NCBI RefSeq assembly: GCF_000764535.1
Contig: NZ_CP009571.1
Location: 682,001-746,000, forward strand
Reading direction: 5' to 3'
Length of the DNA: 64,000 bases
From: Sphingomonas taxi
GTDB lineage: Bacteria > Pseudomonadota > Alphaproteobacteria > Sphingomonadales > Sphingomonadaceae
A program made the position numbers and the translations under genes. Positions 46,939-59,313 of this stretch are shown piece after piece. The notes under the pieces were generated by a model. That model saw only the letters and a list, made by a program, of their open reading frames with translations. It was not told the DNA's origin and ran no database searches. Positions within the stretch are counted from its first letter, which is position 1. Each line of letters begins with the position of its first letter.

Positions 46939-48128
46939 CGCGTCCGGATCGTCCTGCGCCGGCCGTGGCGAACGAGCCCGCGTAGATGATCGACCAAGGC
47001 GGCGGTATTCGCCTCCCAGGTGAAGGCCGACGCGGTGGCGCGCACCGCCTCCGGCTCCGGCGGCGCCGCGAGCAGGTCGGCAATCGCCACGGCGAACGAT
47101 GCCGGATCGCGGTGCGCGATGCGCCCGGCGGCGCGTGAGGCCACGACCTCGCGTGCACCACCCGCATCGGAGATGACGATCGGCGTCCCGCAGGCGAGCG
47201 CCTCCAGCCATGCGTTGGCCAGCCCCTCGGACGTGGAGGCCAGCGCCATGACGTCCGCCGCCGCACAGATCGCCGGAAGTTCGCCGTGCGGCACCGCACC
47301 GAGCAGGTGCAGGCGATCCGCACATCCCAATTCGTCGGCCAGAGCCAGCAGCCGCGCGCGCTCCGGTCCATCGCCTGCAATCGCCAATGCGACTCCCGGC
47401 AAGGCCGCCACGGCCCGGAGCACCAGATCGTGGCCCTTGCGTGAAATCAGCGCGCCGAGTGACAGCACCAGCGGCCCCGTCAGCCCCAGCGCCGTCCTCG
47501 CGGCCGGGCGGTCCGCGACCGGCCGGAACCGTGCCAGATCCACACCGGTGAGATGAACGCGGATACGCTCCTCCGGCATGCCGAGCGCCGCCATGTCCGT
47601 CCGCATGGCGGCGCTGACCGCGAGCAGGCCGTCGGCGCCGTGCGAGGCGGCGATGACCTGCGCGGCGGTCGGGCCGCTGGTGCCCCAATGGTGGATATCG
47701 GCGCCGCGCGCCTTGATCGACACCGGCACGCCATAGCGCTCGCCCAATGCCACCGCGGCCGGGCCGTCCGGAAAGAAGAAGGAGGCGTCGATGACATCAA
47801 AGGCGAAGTCGGTGCGGATGTCGTCGAGCAGCGGCACGAGCGCGCGGACCAGATGGTGTGCGTGCCAACGCCCGCCGACGCCGGGGATCGAGGTGAAACG
47901 CGGCCGATGGACGGGCAACCCGTGCCATATCTCGTGCAAGGGCAGCGTCAGCTTGTCGGCATGATGGATCAGCGCCAGCGGACCGGGCGGCAGGCCGATC
48001 GGCGCGACGACGCGAACCTCGACATCCTCGGCAGTGGCGAGGCCACGCGTCTGCCGTTCGACGAATATCCCGAAGTTCGGTCGGGTAGCGTCCGGAAACA
48101 AGGTCGAGAGCGTCAGTACGCGGAGCAT
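46920..48128 (-). CDS. GT4-family glycosyltransferase
   Basis: This 402-residue GT-B retaining glycosyltransferase of family GT4 has the nucleotide-sugar region ALASTSEGLANAWLEALACG, carrying the E-x7-E motif. The N-terminal VLTLSTLFPDATRPNFGIFV is typical of polysaccharide enzymes. It uses an activated sugar, likely GDP-mannose or UDP-hexose, because the upstream gene is mannose-6-phosphate isomerase. The ATG at 48128 is chosen over one 6 codons upstream. Probable product: exopolysaccharide or glycolipid. Confidence 0.88.
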   Translation of the reverse strand: MLRVLTLSTLFPDATRPNFGIFVERQTRGLATAEDVEVRVVAPIGLPPGPLALIHHADKLTLPLHEIWHGLPVHRPRFTSIPGVGGRWHAHHLVRALVPLLDDIRTDFAFDVIDASFFFPDGPAAVALGERYGVPVSIKARGADIHHWGTSGPTAAQVIAASHGADGLLAVSAAMRTDMAALGMPEERIRVHLTGVDLARFRPVADRPAARTALGLTGPLVLSLGALISRKGHDLVLRAVAALPGVALAIAGDGPERARLLALADELGCADRLHLLGAVPHGELPAICAAADVMALASTSEGLANAWLEALACGTPIVISDAGGAREVVASRAAGRIAHRDPASFAVAIADLLAAPPEPEAVRATASAFTWEANTAALVDHLRGLVRHGRRRTIRTRQASSG

Positions 48129-48178
48129 AACCCGCGTACTAACCACTCGAAGTTAAAGCTTTCTCCCGACCCGTCCGG

Positions 48179-49003
48179 TCAGATGCGCCGGGTGCCCGGA
48201 TAGGCGAACAGCAGGTCGGCGTCGGCGCTGGTGGTGATCGTCTCGCTGCCGCTGACGGTGAGGCATTCGCCCGCCTTGAAGGCGGTACCGGCGACCTCGC
48301 CCGAGCCGCTGATCGGCACCAGCCAGCCCGTCTGCCCTTCGGCCAAGGCGACGTCATGGCTGCCGGCGGACCAGCGTTCGAGGACGAATTTCGGCCCCTC
48401 GACGAGGATCGTCCGCCCCTCCCCGGCCGTGCCCGGCGAGGTGATCGGCTGATAGGGGGTCAAATGCGCCACCGCTACGCCGTCATCGAGGTGCAATTCG
48501 CGGTCGCTGCCATAATCGTACAGGCGATAGGTGGTCTCGCTATTCTGCTGCACCTCGATCAGCGTCAGCCCGCCGCCGATCGCGTGGATCGTGCCTGATG
48601 GCGCATAATAGAAATCGCCCGCCTTGACCGGCACCCAGTCGAGATCGTCCTCGATCGAACCGTCCTGCGCGTCGGTGCGCAGCTGCTCGGCAGAGATCGG
48701 CGCCTTGGGGCCGAGCGCGATCGTCGAATCGGGACGCGCCGCCAGGATCGTCCAGCATTCGTCTTTGCCGCGCGGCAGGCCGCGGGCATGCGCCTGCTCG
48801 TCGTCGGGATGGACCTGCACCGACAGTTTCTGGCCGGTGAACAGATATTTGATGAGCAGGTCGGGGGACGTGTCACCCGGCTCCTGGAACCAGATTTCGC
48901 CGATCGGCTCGCCGTCGGCGGGCGCATCCTCGAACCCGAAGCCCAGATCATGCCGGCCCCATGGCTTTTCGACGCGATGGGTGTGGAGCAGGGTAGCAGG
49001 CAT
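48179..49003 (-). CDS. manA: Class I mannose-6-phosphate isomerase
   Basis: This 274-residue enzyme interconverts fructose-6-P and mannose-6-P using zinc. It is the short, single-cupin type. Metal ligands are seen in VQVHPDDEQAH and DECWTILAA, and the YYAPSGTIHAIGGGLTLIEVQQNSETTYR core is family-typical. It lies 50 bases upstream of the glycosyltransferase on the same strand and likely feeds GDP-mannose synthesis. It is divergent from bamD. Confidence 0.92.
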   Translation of the reverse strand: MPATLLHTHRVEKPWGRHDLGFGFEDAPADGEPIGEIWFQEPGDTSPDLLIKYLFTGQKLSVQVHPDDEQAHARGLPRGKDECWTILAARPDSTIALGPKAPISAEQLRTDAQDGSIEDDLDWVPVKAGDFYYAPSGTIHAIGGGLTLIEVQQNSETTYRLYDYGSDRELHLDDGVAVAHLTPYQPITSPGTAGEGRTILVEGPKFVLERWSAGSHDVALAEGQTGWLVPISGSGEVAGTAFKAGECLTVSGSETITTSADADLLFAYPGTRRI

Positions 49004-49094
49004 GCGGGTCCTTTCGTGATCGTATCAACTCGGCGCCAACGTGCGACAGGGGGGATTGTTCGCACGGGCGGCCTTACGCTAAGAGCCTTAGCCG

Positions 49095-50063
49095 ATGCGT
49101 ATCCCCCAGTCCAAGGCGCTTGCCGCAGCGCTGATCGCCGTCCTCGCGCTTCCCGTCGCGGGCTGCGCCCGCAATCGTGCGAAGTCCGACCTGCCCTATG
49201 TCGCGCGCGACGTCGGCACGCTCTATTCGACCGCGCGCAAGCGGCTCGATCAAGGGCGCTACAAGGAAGCGGCGGTGCTGTTCGACGAGGTCGAGCGCCA
49301 GCATCCCTATTCGATCTGGGCGCGCCGCGCGCAGCTGATGAGCGCGTTCAGTTATTATCTGAACAAGGATTACACGCAGAGCATCCAGTCGGCGCAGCGC
49401 TTCCTGTCGGTCCATCCCGGCAACCGCGACGCCCCTTATGCCTATTACCTCGTCGCGCTGAGCTATTACGAGCAGATCCGCGACGTCACGCGTGACCAGA
49501 AGATCACCCGCCAGGCGCTCGACGCGCTCGGCGAACTGACCCGCCGCTATCCCAACACGCGCTATGCTTCCGACGCCCGGCTGAAGATCGACCTCGTCAA
49601 CGATCACCTTGCCGGCAAGGAGATGGAAGTCGGCCGCTTCTACGAAACGCGCGGCCAGTGGCTCGCCGCGACGCTGCGGTTCCGCACCGTGATCGACAAG
49701 TTCCAGACGACCACGCACACGCCCGAAGCGCTGATGCGGCTGACCGAGAGCTATCTCGCCGTCGGCCTGCCCGACGAGGCGCAGAAGGCGACCGCGGTGC
49801 TCGGCGCCAATTATCCGGGAAGCGACTGGTACAATCACGCTTACGAGTTGATGCAGAAGCATCCGGTCAAGCCCGTTGCGCCGATCCCGGCGGGGCAGCC
49901 GATCATCCCGGCCGGCACGCCTGGTGCGAAGGCACAGACGCTGCCCGGCGAATCGGGCACCGCGACGCCCAAGGCCGAGGCCCCCGGTGCGCCCACCCCG
50001 GTCGGGACGACCGGCGGCACCACCGGCGGGCCGGTACCGAGCACCGAGACGCCGACGAGCTGA
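49095..50063 (+). CDS. bamD: Outer membrane assembly lipoprotein BamD
   Basis: BamD is the essential lipoprotein of the outer-membrane BAM complex. The 322-residue protein has a lipobox LPVAGC with Cys24 and TPR repeats (LYSTARKRLDQGRYKEAAVLF and FSYYLNKDYTQSIQSAQRFL). From about residue 265 there is a low-complexity tail rich in Pro, Thr and Gly, longer than in enterobacteria. It precedes recN, a conserved order in alphaproteobacteria. Confidence 0.95.
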   Translation: MRIPQSKALAAALIAVLALPVAGCARNRAKSDLPYVARDVGTLYSTARKRLDQGRYKEAAVLFDEVERQHPYSIWARRAQLMSAFSYYLNKDYTQSIQSAQRFLSVHPGNRDAPYAYYLVALSYYEQIRDVTRDQKITRQALDALGELTRRYPNTRYASDARLKIDLVNDHLAGKEMEVGRFYETRGQWLAATLRFRTVIDKFQTTTHTPEALMRLTESYLAVGLPDEAQKATAVLGANYPGSDWYNHAYELMQKHPVKPVAPIPAGQPIIPAGTPGAKAQTLPGESGTATPKAEAPGAPTPVGTTGGTTGGPVPSTETPTS

Positions 50064-50152
50064 TGGATCGCGGCGCGCCGGCCGACACTTTCGTGACGGA
50101 CCGGAACGTTTAGGGATCAACATCCCGGTAACGCCGCGCTATATCGACCGCG

Positions 50153-51811
50153 ATGCTGACCGCGCTGTCCATTCGCGATGTGGTGCTGATCGAGGCGCTC
50201 GACCTGGAATTCGGGCACGGGCTCGACGTGCTCACCGGCGAGACCGGGGCGGGCAAGTCGATCCTGCTCGATGCCCTGGGGCTGGCGCTCGGCGGCCGGG
50301 GCGAGACGGGTCTCGTCCGTCATGGCGCGACCCAGGCGGTCGTCACCGCGACCTTCGATCCGCCGAACGGCCCGCTTGCCGCGTTGCTCGACGACAATGG
50401 CGTGGAGATCGAGCCGGGAGAGCCGTTGCTGGTGCGCCGCATCGTCAAGGCCGACGGCGGCAGCCGCGGCTTCGTCAACAACCAGCCCGCCGGCGCTGCG
50501 CTGCTCCGCGAGATGGCGCCGATGCTCGTCGAGATCCACGGCCAGCACGACGATCGTGGCCTGCTCAATCCGCGCGGCCATCGCGCCCTGCTCGACGCAT
50601 TCGGCCGGGTCGATCCGGGCGATACAGCGCGCGCCTGGACGACGCTGCGCGCGGCGGAAACCAAGCTGGCCGCCGCGCGTGCCGAGATCGAGACCGCGGC
50701 GCGGGATCGCGAATGGCTGGAACATGCGGTCGGCGAACTCACCACGCTGGCCGCCGAGCCCGGCGAGGAAGAAGCACTGGCCGACAAGCGGCGCGGGATG
50801 CAGCGCGCCGAGAAGATCGCCGACGAGCTTGCCGCGATCGACGACTATCTCGAAGGATCGAACGGCGGCCTCGCGCAGCTCCGCCAGGCGGCACGCGTCC
50901 TCGAACGGATCGCCGAGGATCATGCCGCGCTGGGCGAGGCGCTCGCCGCGATCGACCGCGCGGTGATCGAGGCGACGGTCGCCGAAGAGCAATTGGCCGA
51001 GGCGCGACGCGACCTCGCCTTCGACCCGCGCGCGCTGGAGGAGGACGAGGCACGCCTGTTCGAGCTGCGTGGCATGGCGCGCAAGCATCGCGTCCAACCC
51101 GACGAACTCGCCGCGCTGACCGAGGATCTTCAAACCAAGCTGGAACGGCTCGAAGCCGGCGAGGACGGCATCGCCGTGCTGGAGACCGCCGTCGCCGCGG
51201 CACGGGCCGATTACGACGCCGCCGCCGACATCCTGTCCCGGCGCCGCCATGCCGCCGCCGAACGGCTCGACGTGGCGGTGGCCGGCGAGCTGGCGCCGTT
51301 GAAGCTCGACGCGGCGCGCTTCCGCACCGTCGTCGTCACGCATGCGCCGGACGGCTGGTCGTCGCATGGCAAGGATCGGGTCGAGTTCGAGATCGCGACC
51401 AACCCGGGCGCGCCCTTCGCGCCGCTCGCCAAGATCGCCTCGGGGGGCGAGCTGTCGCGCTTCATCCTCGCGCTCAAGGTCGCGCTGGCGGAGGAAGGCG
51501 GCGCGGCGACGATGATCTTCGACGAGATCGACCGCGGCGTCGGCGGCGCTGTCGCGAGCGCGATCGGCGAGCGGCTGGAGCGGCTCGCCGAACATACCCA
51601 ATTGCTGGTCGTCACCCACTCACCGCAGGTCGCCGCGCGTGGCGCCGAGCATCTGCTGATCGCCAAGAGCCACGACGGCATAGTGACGCGTACCGGCGTC
51701 CGCGTACTCGACGAGGCGGAACGGCGCGAGGAGATCGCGCGGATGCTGTCGGGCGCGACCGTCACCGACGAGGCGCGCGCACAGGCGGAACGGCTGCTCG
51801 AAACGGCCTGA
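50153..51811 (+). CDS. recN: DNA repair protein RecN
   Basis: RecN is a 552-residue SMC-like ATPase for double-strand break repair. The N-terminal Walker A is GETGAGKS, the C-terminal signature is ASGGELSRFILALKV with Walker B ATMIFDEIDRGVGG, and a long coiled-coil lies between. It starts 89 bases after bamD. A bidirectional hairpin follows the stop. Confidence 0.96.
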   Translation: MLTALSIRDVVLIEALDLEFGHGLDVLTGETGAGKSILLDALGLALGGRGETGLVRHGATQAVVTATFDPPNGPLAALLDDNGVEIEPGEPLLVRRIVKADGGSRGFVNNQPAGAALLREMAPMLVEIHGQHDDRGLLNPRGHRALLDAFGRVDPGDTARAWTTLRAAETKLAAARAEIETAARDREWLEHAVGELTTLAAEPGEEEALADKRRGMQRAEKIADELAAIDDYLEGSNGGLAQLRQAARVLERIAEDHAALGEALAAIDRAVIEATVAEEQLAEARRDLAFDPRALEEDEARLFELRGMARKHRVQPDELAALTEDLQTKLERLEAGEDGIAVLETAVAAARADYDAAADILSRRRHAAAERLDVAVAGELAPLKLDAARFRTVVVTHAPDGWSSHGKDRVEFEIATNPGAPFAPLAKIASGGELSRFILALKVALAEEGGAATMIFDEIDRGVGGAVASAIGERLERLAEHTQLLVVTHSPQVAARGAEHLLIAKSHDGIVTRTGVRVLDEAERREEIARMLSGATVTDEARAQAERLLETA

Positions 51812-51813
51812 CC

Positions 51814-51837
51814 GCGGGGCCGGCGAATCGGCCCCGC
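51814..51837. terminator. Hairpin between recN and the SDR gene
   Basis: GCGGGGCCG pairs with CGGCCCCGC around a six-base loop, right after the recN stop and 9 bases from the stop of the convergent SDR gene. There is no T-run. It probably terminates both genes. Confidence 0.6.
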
Positions 51838-51845
51838 GCTACCGG

Positions 51846-52826
51846 TCAGATCGCGCCCGTGCCGCCATTGGCGCCGAACGCGCTGCCCGTCGTGAAGCTG
51901 TTGCCGCTATCCGCCAGCGCCACGTAGAGGCCGGCGAGCTCCGCCGGCTGCCCCGCCCGCCCCATCGGCGTATCCTGCCCGAATTCGTGCATCTTGCCGG
52001 GCAATTGCCCGCCAGCAACCTGCAACGGCGTCCAGATCGGTCCGGGTGCCACCATGTTGACGCGGATACCCTGTTTGCCGAGCTGCTTGGCGAGCGCCTT
52101 GGTGAAGATCAAGATCGCCCCCTTGGTCGAGGCGTAATCGAGCAACTCCTCCTCGGGCGCGACCGAATTGACCGAGCCGGTGTTGATGATCGCCGCACCC
52201 GGCTTCATCAGCGGGATCGCCGCCTTGCTGAGGTGGAACATCGCATAGACGTTGGTCTTCATCGTCCGGTCGAATTGCTCGGCGGTGATCTCGGCGATCG
52301 ATTGCTTCGATTGCTGATAGGCGGCGTTGTTGACGAGGATGTCGATCCCGCCCAGCTCGCGATTGGCGCGGGCGATGAGGTCTCGGCAGAATTTTTCGTC
52401 GGTCAGGTCGCCGGGGATCAGCACGACCTTGCGCCCCTCCGCCCGCAACAGTCGTGCGACGTCCTGCGCATCGGGTTCCTCGGTCGGGAAATAGTTGATC
52501 GCGACGTCGGCACCCTCGCGCGCGAAGGCGATCGCCGCGGCGCGGCCGATGCCCGAATCGCCGCCGGTGACGAGCGCCTTGCGCCCGGCCAGCTTGCCCG
52601 AGCCGCGGTAGCTCGCTTCGCCGCAGTCGGGCACCGGCTTCATCTCGCGCTGCAACGCCGGCCATTTCTGCTTCTGTTCGGGGAAAGGCTGGTTGGTGAA
52701 CTTCGTCCGCGGGTCGGCCGGCGCCGCGGCGGGGCCGGTCTGCGCGATCGCCGATCCGGCGACGGCAGCGGCGCCGACGACGGCGGCACCCTTGAACAGG
52801 TCGCGGCGGTTGGTCTGATCGGTCAT
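51846..52826 (-). CDS. Tat-signal short-chain dehydrogenase/reductase
   Basis: This 326-residue SDR oxidoreductase starts with a Tat signal (NRRDLFKGAAVVGAAAVAG), so it is probably exported folded with its cofactor. The NAD(P) motif is ALVTGGDSGIGRAAA, followed by VNNAAYQ and the catalytic YASTK. It resembles the YghA/GsiB-type SDRs. An exported SDR is unusual, since NAD(P) is scarce outside the cytoplasm. It interrupts the usual bamD-recN-ligA order on the opposite strand. Confidence 0.88.
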   Translation of the reverse strand: MTDQTNRRDLFKGAAVVGAAAVAGSAIAQTGPAAAPADPRTKFTNQPFPEQKQKWPALQREMKPVPDCGEASYRGSGKLAGRKALVTGGDSGIGRAAAIAFAREGADVAINYFPTEEPDAQDVARLLRAEGRKVVLIPGDLTDEKFCRDLIARANRELGGIDILVNNAAYQQSKQSIAEITAEQFDRTMKTNVYAMFHLSKAAIPLMKPGAAIINTGSVNSVAPEEELLDYASTKGAILIFTKALAKQLGKQGIRVNMVAPGPIWTPLQVAGGQLPGKMHEFGQDTPMGRAGQPAELAGLYVALADSGNSFTTGSAFGANGGTGAI

Positions 52827-52877
52827 GGCAGGGCTCCGGAAGGCGTTCGTAGGAAAAGCTCCCGCACGCCCCGATAG

Positions 52878-55139
<2,262 letters not shown>

Positions 55140-55146
55140 TCTGATC

Positions 55147-55166
55147 GCCACCGGCGTGGCTTTTTT
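55147..55166 (+). terminator. Rho-independent terminator after ligA
   Basis: A GCCAC/GTGGC stem with a CGGC loop is followed directly by six Ts, 7 bases after the ligA stop. The stem is short. Confidence 0.6.
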
Positions 55167-55308
55167 GCAACGCAAAATATCGAAGCATCGCAGCACCATC
55201 GTCAGGCTCGCGAATGTCACGAACTCGCAATATTAGGCACCCAAGGGCCGCGGCAACGGCAAACAGCCGGCCGCGATTCCGAGCAGACGCTCAAAGGGGA
55301 CTTATTCG

Positions 55309-58098
55309 ATGCGCACGACATTCGCTTGCGGCGTGGCCTTGGCCGCGCTCATGATTCCAGCCGCAGCCTCCGCTCAGTCGACAGGATCGTCCGAAGCAGA
55401 CAACGTGGGCACTGACATCGTCGTGACCGGCGCGCGGGAGGCCGGTGTCGGCGGCGTCGACATCCCCAACACGGCGAAGAACAAGCAGGTTCTCAATCAG
55501 ACCTTCATCTCGCACCAGACGCCTGGCCAGACGGTGAACGACATCATCAACCAGCTGCCCGGCGTCAGCTTCCAGAACAACGATCCTTTCGGCTCAGCAG
55601 GCGGCACGCTCACCATTCGCGGGTTCGACGGCAGCCGCATCAGCCAGACGTTCGACGGTATTCCCCTCAACGATACCGGTAACTACGCGATCTATTCCAA
55701 CCAGCAGCTCGACCCCGAGCTCATCGAGCAGGTCAATGTCAATCTCGGATCGACCGACCCGGACTCGCCGACCGCCTCGGCATCAGGTTCGACGGTGAAC
55801 TATCGCACGCTGATCCCGACCGACGATCTCGGCGCCCGGATGGTCGGCTCGATCGGCGATTACAGCTTCTTCCGCGTGTTCGGCTTGGTCAACACGGGCG
55901 TCTTCACCCCGTTCGGCACCAAGGCATGGTTCTCGGGCTCGAGCGCGACCAACGACGTCGTGTTCAACAATTTCGGCAAGATCAACAAGCAGCAGTATAA
56001 CGCGAAGGTCTATCAGCCTATCGGCAGCGGCAAGGACTTCATCTCCGTTGCCGGCCACTACAATCAGAATCGCAACAACTTCTTCGGCTCGGCACCGCTG
56101 CGCTATGATACGAACGTCTTCACCTCGACGGGCGGCACCGGTGCCAATGCCGCCGCCCCTGTTCTCGTCACCGGCGCGACCCGCGTTGCAGGAACGAGCA
56201 ACCTTAGCCGCTTCCCGAACAGCCGCGACGAATTGCCGTATTCGGTGGGTCGCTGCCAGATCGACCAGCCGCAGGCTGGTGTCGCCGACACGCCGGCGAT
56301 CGTCAACGTGCCCGGCGCGTCCAACAACGGCAGCGGCTGCGGCACCACCTTCGACGAGCGCTACAACCCTTCGAACACGGCCAACATCCGCGTCAACTCA
56401 CGATTCACGCTAAACGACAAGCTGACGCTCTTTGTCGATCCGTCGTATCAATACACCAAGGCGAACGGCGGCGGCACGGTCACGGCACGTGAAAGCGGCT
56501 ACACCCGCGCGGCGACGTCCACGCTGCCGGCGATCAGCACGCCGCAATACGGTTTCATCGGCGGCCAGTATTATTTCGGGCGTGACCTGAACGGCGATGG
56601 TGACGTGCTCGATCAGATCACGCTGCTTGCGCCCAGCCAGACGGTGACCAACCGCTATGGCGTCATCGCATCGCTGCGTTACGACTTTTCGGACACGCAG
56701 AGCTTGCGTGTCGGCTACACGCTCGATTACGGCCGCCATCGCCAGACTGGCGAGCTCGGCTACCTTCAGGCGAACGGCATTCCGTTCGACGTCTTCCCGA
56801 GCAATAACGGGCTTGCAGCCACCAACGGTGGCATCGTGCAGAAGCGCAACCGCTTTTCGAAGGCGATCCTGAACCAGGGCTTTGCGCAATACATCGGTAA
56901 TTTCTTTGACAGCAAGCTGCGCGTCGAAGCGTCGGTGACCGGCAAATGGTTCAAGCGCGATCTAACCAATTATTGCTTCTCGACCTCGGCGGGCGGCAAT
57001 GTCGACTGTTTGGCCACTCCGGGACAGAACACGGCGTATGCGACGGCCAACCCCTATGTCGTTGGTGGCACCGCAACCGCCCCGACGATAACTGGCTTCG
57101 CGGCGCCGCAGAACCGCGTCTACAAATATGATCGCATCCTACCGGCGGGCGGTCTGACGTACGAAATCAGCAATGCCTTCTCCATCTTCGGCAATTACTC
57201 GAAGGGCATTCAGGTCCCGGGCACGGACAACCTGTATCAGGCATTCTATTATCCGCAGAACACCAACGCCGCGAACCCGACGCCTGAGATTACCGACAAT
57301 TTCGATGCGGGCCTTCGTTATGCGAGCAGCCGCATCCAGGCTTCGGTTGGCCCTTGGTACACGCGCTTCCAGAATCGTCTGGCAAGCTCCTACGACATCG
57401 ACACCCAGCAGACGATCTACCGCAACCTTGGACGCGTCGATAAGTATGGTATCGACGGCAACATTTCCTATCGTCCGATCAACGAGCTGCTGTTCTACGT
57501 TTACGGCTCCTACCTGAAGTCGGAGATCAAGAACGACGTCGAGATCGGCCGCTGCCCGACGACGCTGACCGCAGCGAATACGACCAATAACTGCACCGTC
57601 GCGGGTGCGCCCATCCTCGCCCAAACCGCAGGTAAGCGTGAATCCGGTGCGCCCGTATACACGTTCGGCGGTCGTATCCAGGCGACGCTGGGGCCCCTCG
57701 AACTCGGCGCACAGGCCAAGCGCACTGGCCGCCGTTACGTTAACGACCAAAACCTCGGCAACTTCGGCTGCACGGTCGCACTCGTGAATACCGTTTGCCC
57801 CACGGTGAACGACGTGCCTGCGACGTACACCGGCACGCGCGGCATCTTGGTCCAGACTTGGGATTCTTATGCCAAGGGCTATACGGTCGTCGACTTTGAC
57901 GCGCGTCTGGCGCTTGATTGGATCGGCATCGGCGGCAACAACAAGACGTATTTGCAGCTTAACGTCGTCAACGCCTTCAACAAATTCTACGTTGGCGGCT
58001 TCACGGGCGGTTCGACCCTTTCGGTCAATAACACCATCCCGTTCGTTCAGATCGGCAGCCCACGCGCTTTCATCATGTCGATCAACACGGCATTTTGA
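55309..58098 (+). CDS. TonB-dependent receptor
   Basis: This is a 929-residue outer-membrane TonB-dependent receptor. A signal peptide ends near ASAQ. The TonB box-like TDIVVTGAR lies near residue 40, and a plug domain (NDIINQLPGVSFQNNDPFG then TLTIRGFDGSRISQTFDGIPL) and a beta-barrel follow. The last residue is Phe (INTAF), as in outer-membrane barrels. The substrate is unknown. It is unusually close in style to the many sphingomonad TBDRs for carbohydrates and siderophores. An AAGGGG ribosome site precedes the ATG. Confidence 0.95.
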   Translation: MRTTFACGVALAALMIPAAASAQSTGSSEADNVGTDIVVTGAREAGVGGVDIPNTAKNKQVLNQTFISHQTPGQTVNDIINQLPGVSFQNNDPFGSAGGTLTIRGFDGSRISQTFDGIPLNDTGNYAIYSNQQLDPELIEQVNVNLGSTDPDSPTASASGSTVNYRTLIPTDDLGARMVGSIGDYSFFRVFGLVNTGVFTPFGTKAWFSGSSATNDVVFNNFGKINKQQYNAKVYQPIGSGKDFISVAGHYNQNRNNFFGSAPLRYDTNVFTSTGGTGANAAAPVLVTGATRVAGTSNLSRFPNSRDELPYSVGRCQIDQPQAGVADTPAIVNVPGASNNGSGCGTTFDERYNPSNTANIRVNSRFTLNDKLTLFVDPSYQYTKANGGGTVTARESGYTRAATSTLPAISTPQYGFIGGQYYFGRDLNGDGDVLDQITLLAPSQTVTNRYGVIASLRYDFSDTQSLRVGYTLDYGRHRQTGELGYLQANGIPFDVFPSNNGLAATNGGIVQKRNRFSKAILNQGFAQYIGNFFDSKLRVEASVTGKWFKRDLTNYCFSTSAGGNVDCLATPGQNTAYATANPYVVGGTATAPTITGFAAPQNRVYKYDRILPAGGLTYEISNAFSIFGNYSKGIQVPGTDNLYQAFYYPQNTNAANPTPEITDNFDAGLRYASSRIQASVGPWYTRFQNRLASSYDIDTQQTIYRNLGRVDKYGIDGNISYRPINELLFYVYGSYLKSEIKNDVEIGRCPTTLTAANTTNNCTVAGAPILAQTAGKRESGAPVYTFGGRIQATLGPLELGAQAKRTGRRYVNDQNLGNFGCTVALVNTVCPTVNDVPATYTGTRGILVQTWDSYAKGYTVVDFDARLALDWIGIGGNNKTYLQLNVVNAFNKFYVGGFTGGSTLSVNNTIPFVQIGSPRAFIMSINTAF

Positions 58099-58124
58099 TC
58101 CCCTATCCCGACTAGTAACGTCTT

Positions 58125-58164
58125 GGGCCGCCGCTCTTCTCGGGAGCGGCGGCCCTTCTTTTTT
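58125..58164 (+). terminator. Strong rho-independent terminator after the receptor gene
   Basis: GGGCCGCCGCTC (58125-58136) pairs perfectly with GAGCGGCGGCCC (58144-58155) around a seven-base loop. TTCTTTTTT follows. It is a textbook intrinsic terminator, ending the receptor transcript before the kinase gene. Confidence 0.9.
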
Positions 58165-58200
58165 GCACCGTCGGCGTCACCCGTGTAGAGACGCCCCGAC

Positions 58201-59313
58201 ATGGCGACCCTTCCCGCCCCATCCCGCCCGGCGCTCAACGTGCGTCCGTTCTTCGAGAACAAAAGCCGCGCCTTCTGGACGTTGCAGGCGGTCGGCTGGA
58301 CCGGCTACCTGCTGCTCCGCGGCGCCTCGACGCTGACCAACCTGTCGCTCGACGCGATCATCCCGGTGATCGTCGAGGCGATCGTCGGTTATTGCGTCAC
58401 GCTGCTGCTCTCGACCTTCTACGGCTATTTCCGTGGGCTGGCGCGCGCGCCGGGGCTGTTGCTGACCGTCCTCGCCTTCGCCGCGGCAACCTTGTTCTTC
58501 GCCTTTCTCGACGCTTTCACCTGGTCGCTGATCCAGAACGGCCAGCCCGGCGTGACGCTGCCGCGACTGCTCGTCTCCTTCTACGTTGCCTTCACGGTGA
58601 TGGCGGGATGGTCGGCGCTGTATTTCGGGATCAATTTCTATCTGATCGTCGAGCAGCAGATCGACGAGATGCAGCATCTCGAGAATCAGGCGTCATCGGC
58701 GCAGCTCGCGATGCTGCGCTACCAGCTCAACCCGCATTTCCTGTTCAACACGCTCAACTCGATCTCGACACTGGTGCTGCTCAAGCAGACCGAGCGGGCG
58801 AATGCGATGCTGAGCCGGCTGTCGTCGTTCCTGCGCTACACGCTCGCCAACGAGCCGACCGCGCACGTCACCGTCGCGCAAGAGGTCGAGACGCTGAAAC
58901 TCTATCTCGAGATCGAGAAGATGCGGTTCGAGGAGCGGCTGCGGCCGGTGTTCGAGATCGATCAGGCGGCCGAACGCGCGCGGCTGCCGTCGCTGCTGCT
59001 CCAGCCGCTGGTCGAGAATGCGATCAAATATGCGGTCAGCACGCAGGAGGAAGGCGCCGAAATCTGCGTTCGCGTGCGGCTCGCCGGGGATCGCGTGCAG
59101 ATCGGCGTATCCGACACCGGACCGGGTTTGCTCGACGGCCGTGTGATGCCAAGCCTTTCAACCGGCGTGGGTCTCCCCAATATTAGGGAGCGGCTGATCC
59201 AGGCCTATGGCCCGGACCACCGCTTCGAGACGCGTACCGCGCCGGCTGGAGGCTTTTCGGTGGAGATCGAAATTCCCTTCCAGCTCGACGATCTGAGTAG
59301 AGAGGCCGCATGA
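58201..59313 (+). CDS. LytS/YehU-type membrane histidine kinase
   Basis: This 370-residue sensor kinase has an N-terminal membrane region (roughly residues 20-150 with several helices). The His_kinase domain has phospho-acceptor His179 in LRYQLNPHFLFNTLNSIS, and the HATPase has PLVENAIKYAV and the GVGLPNIRERL loop. Family members sense small molecules or membrane state and partner with LytTR regulators. Its stop overlaps the regulator start by four bases. Confidence 0.94.
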   Translation: MATLPAPSRPALNVRPFFENKSRAFWTLQAVGWTGYLLLRGASTLTNLSLDAIIPVIVEAIVGYCVTLLLSTFYGYFRGLARAPGLLLTVLAFAAATLFFAFLDAFTWSLIQNGQPGVTLPRLLVSFYVAFTVMAGWSALYFGINFYLIVEQQIDEMQHLENQASSAQLAMLRYQLNPHFLFNTLNSISTLVLLKQTERANAMLSRLSSFLRYTLANEPTAHVTVAQEVETLKLYLEIEKMRFEERLRPVFEIDQAAERARLPSLLLQPLVENAIKYAVSTQEEGAEICVRVRLAGDRVQIGVSDTGPGLLDGRVMPSLSTGVGLPNIRERLIQAYGPDHRFETRTAPAGGFSVEIEIPFQLDDLSREAA

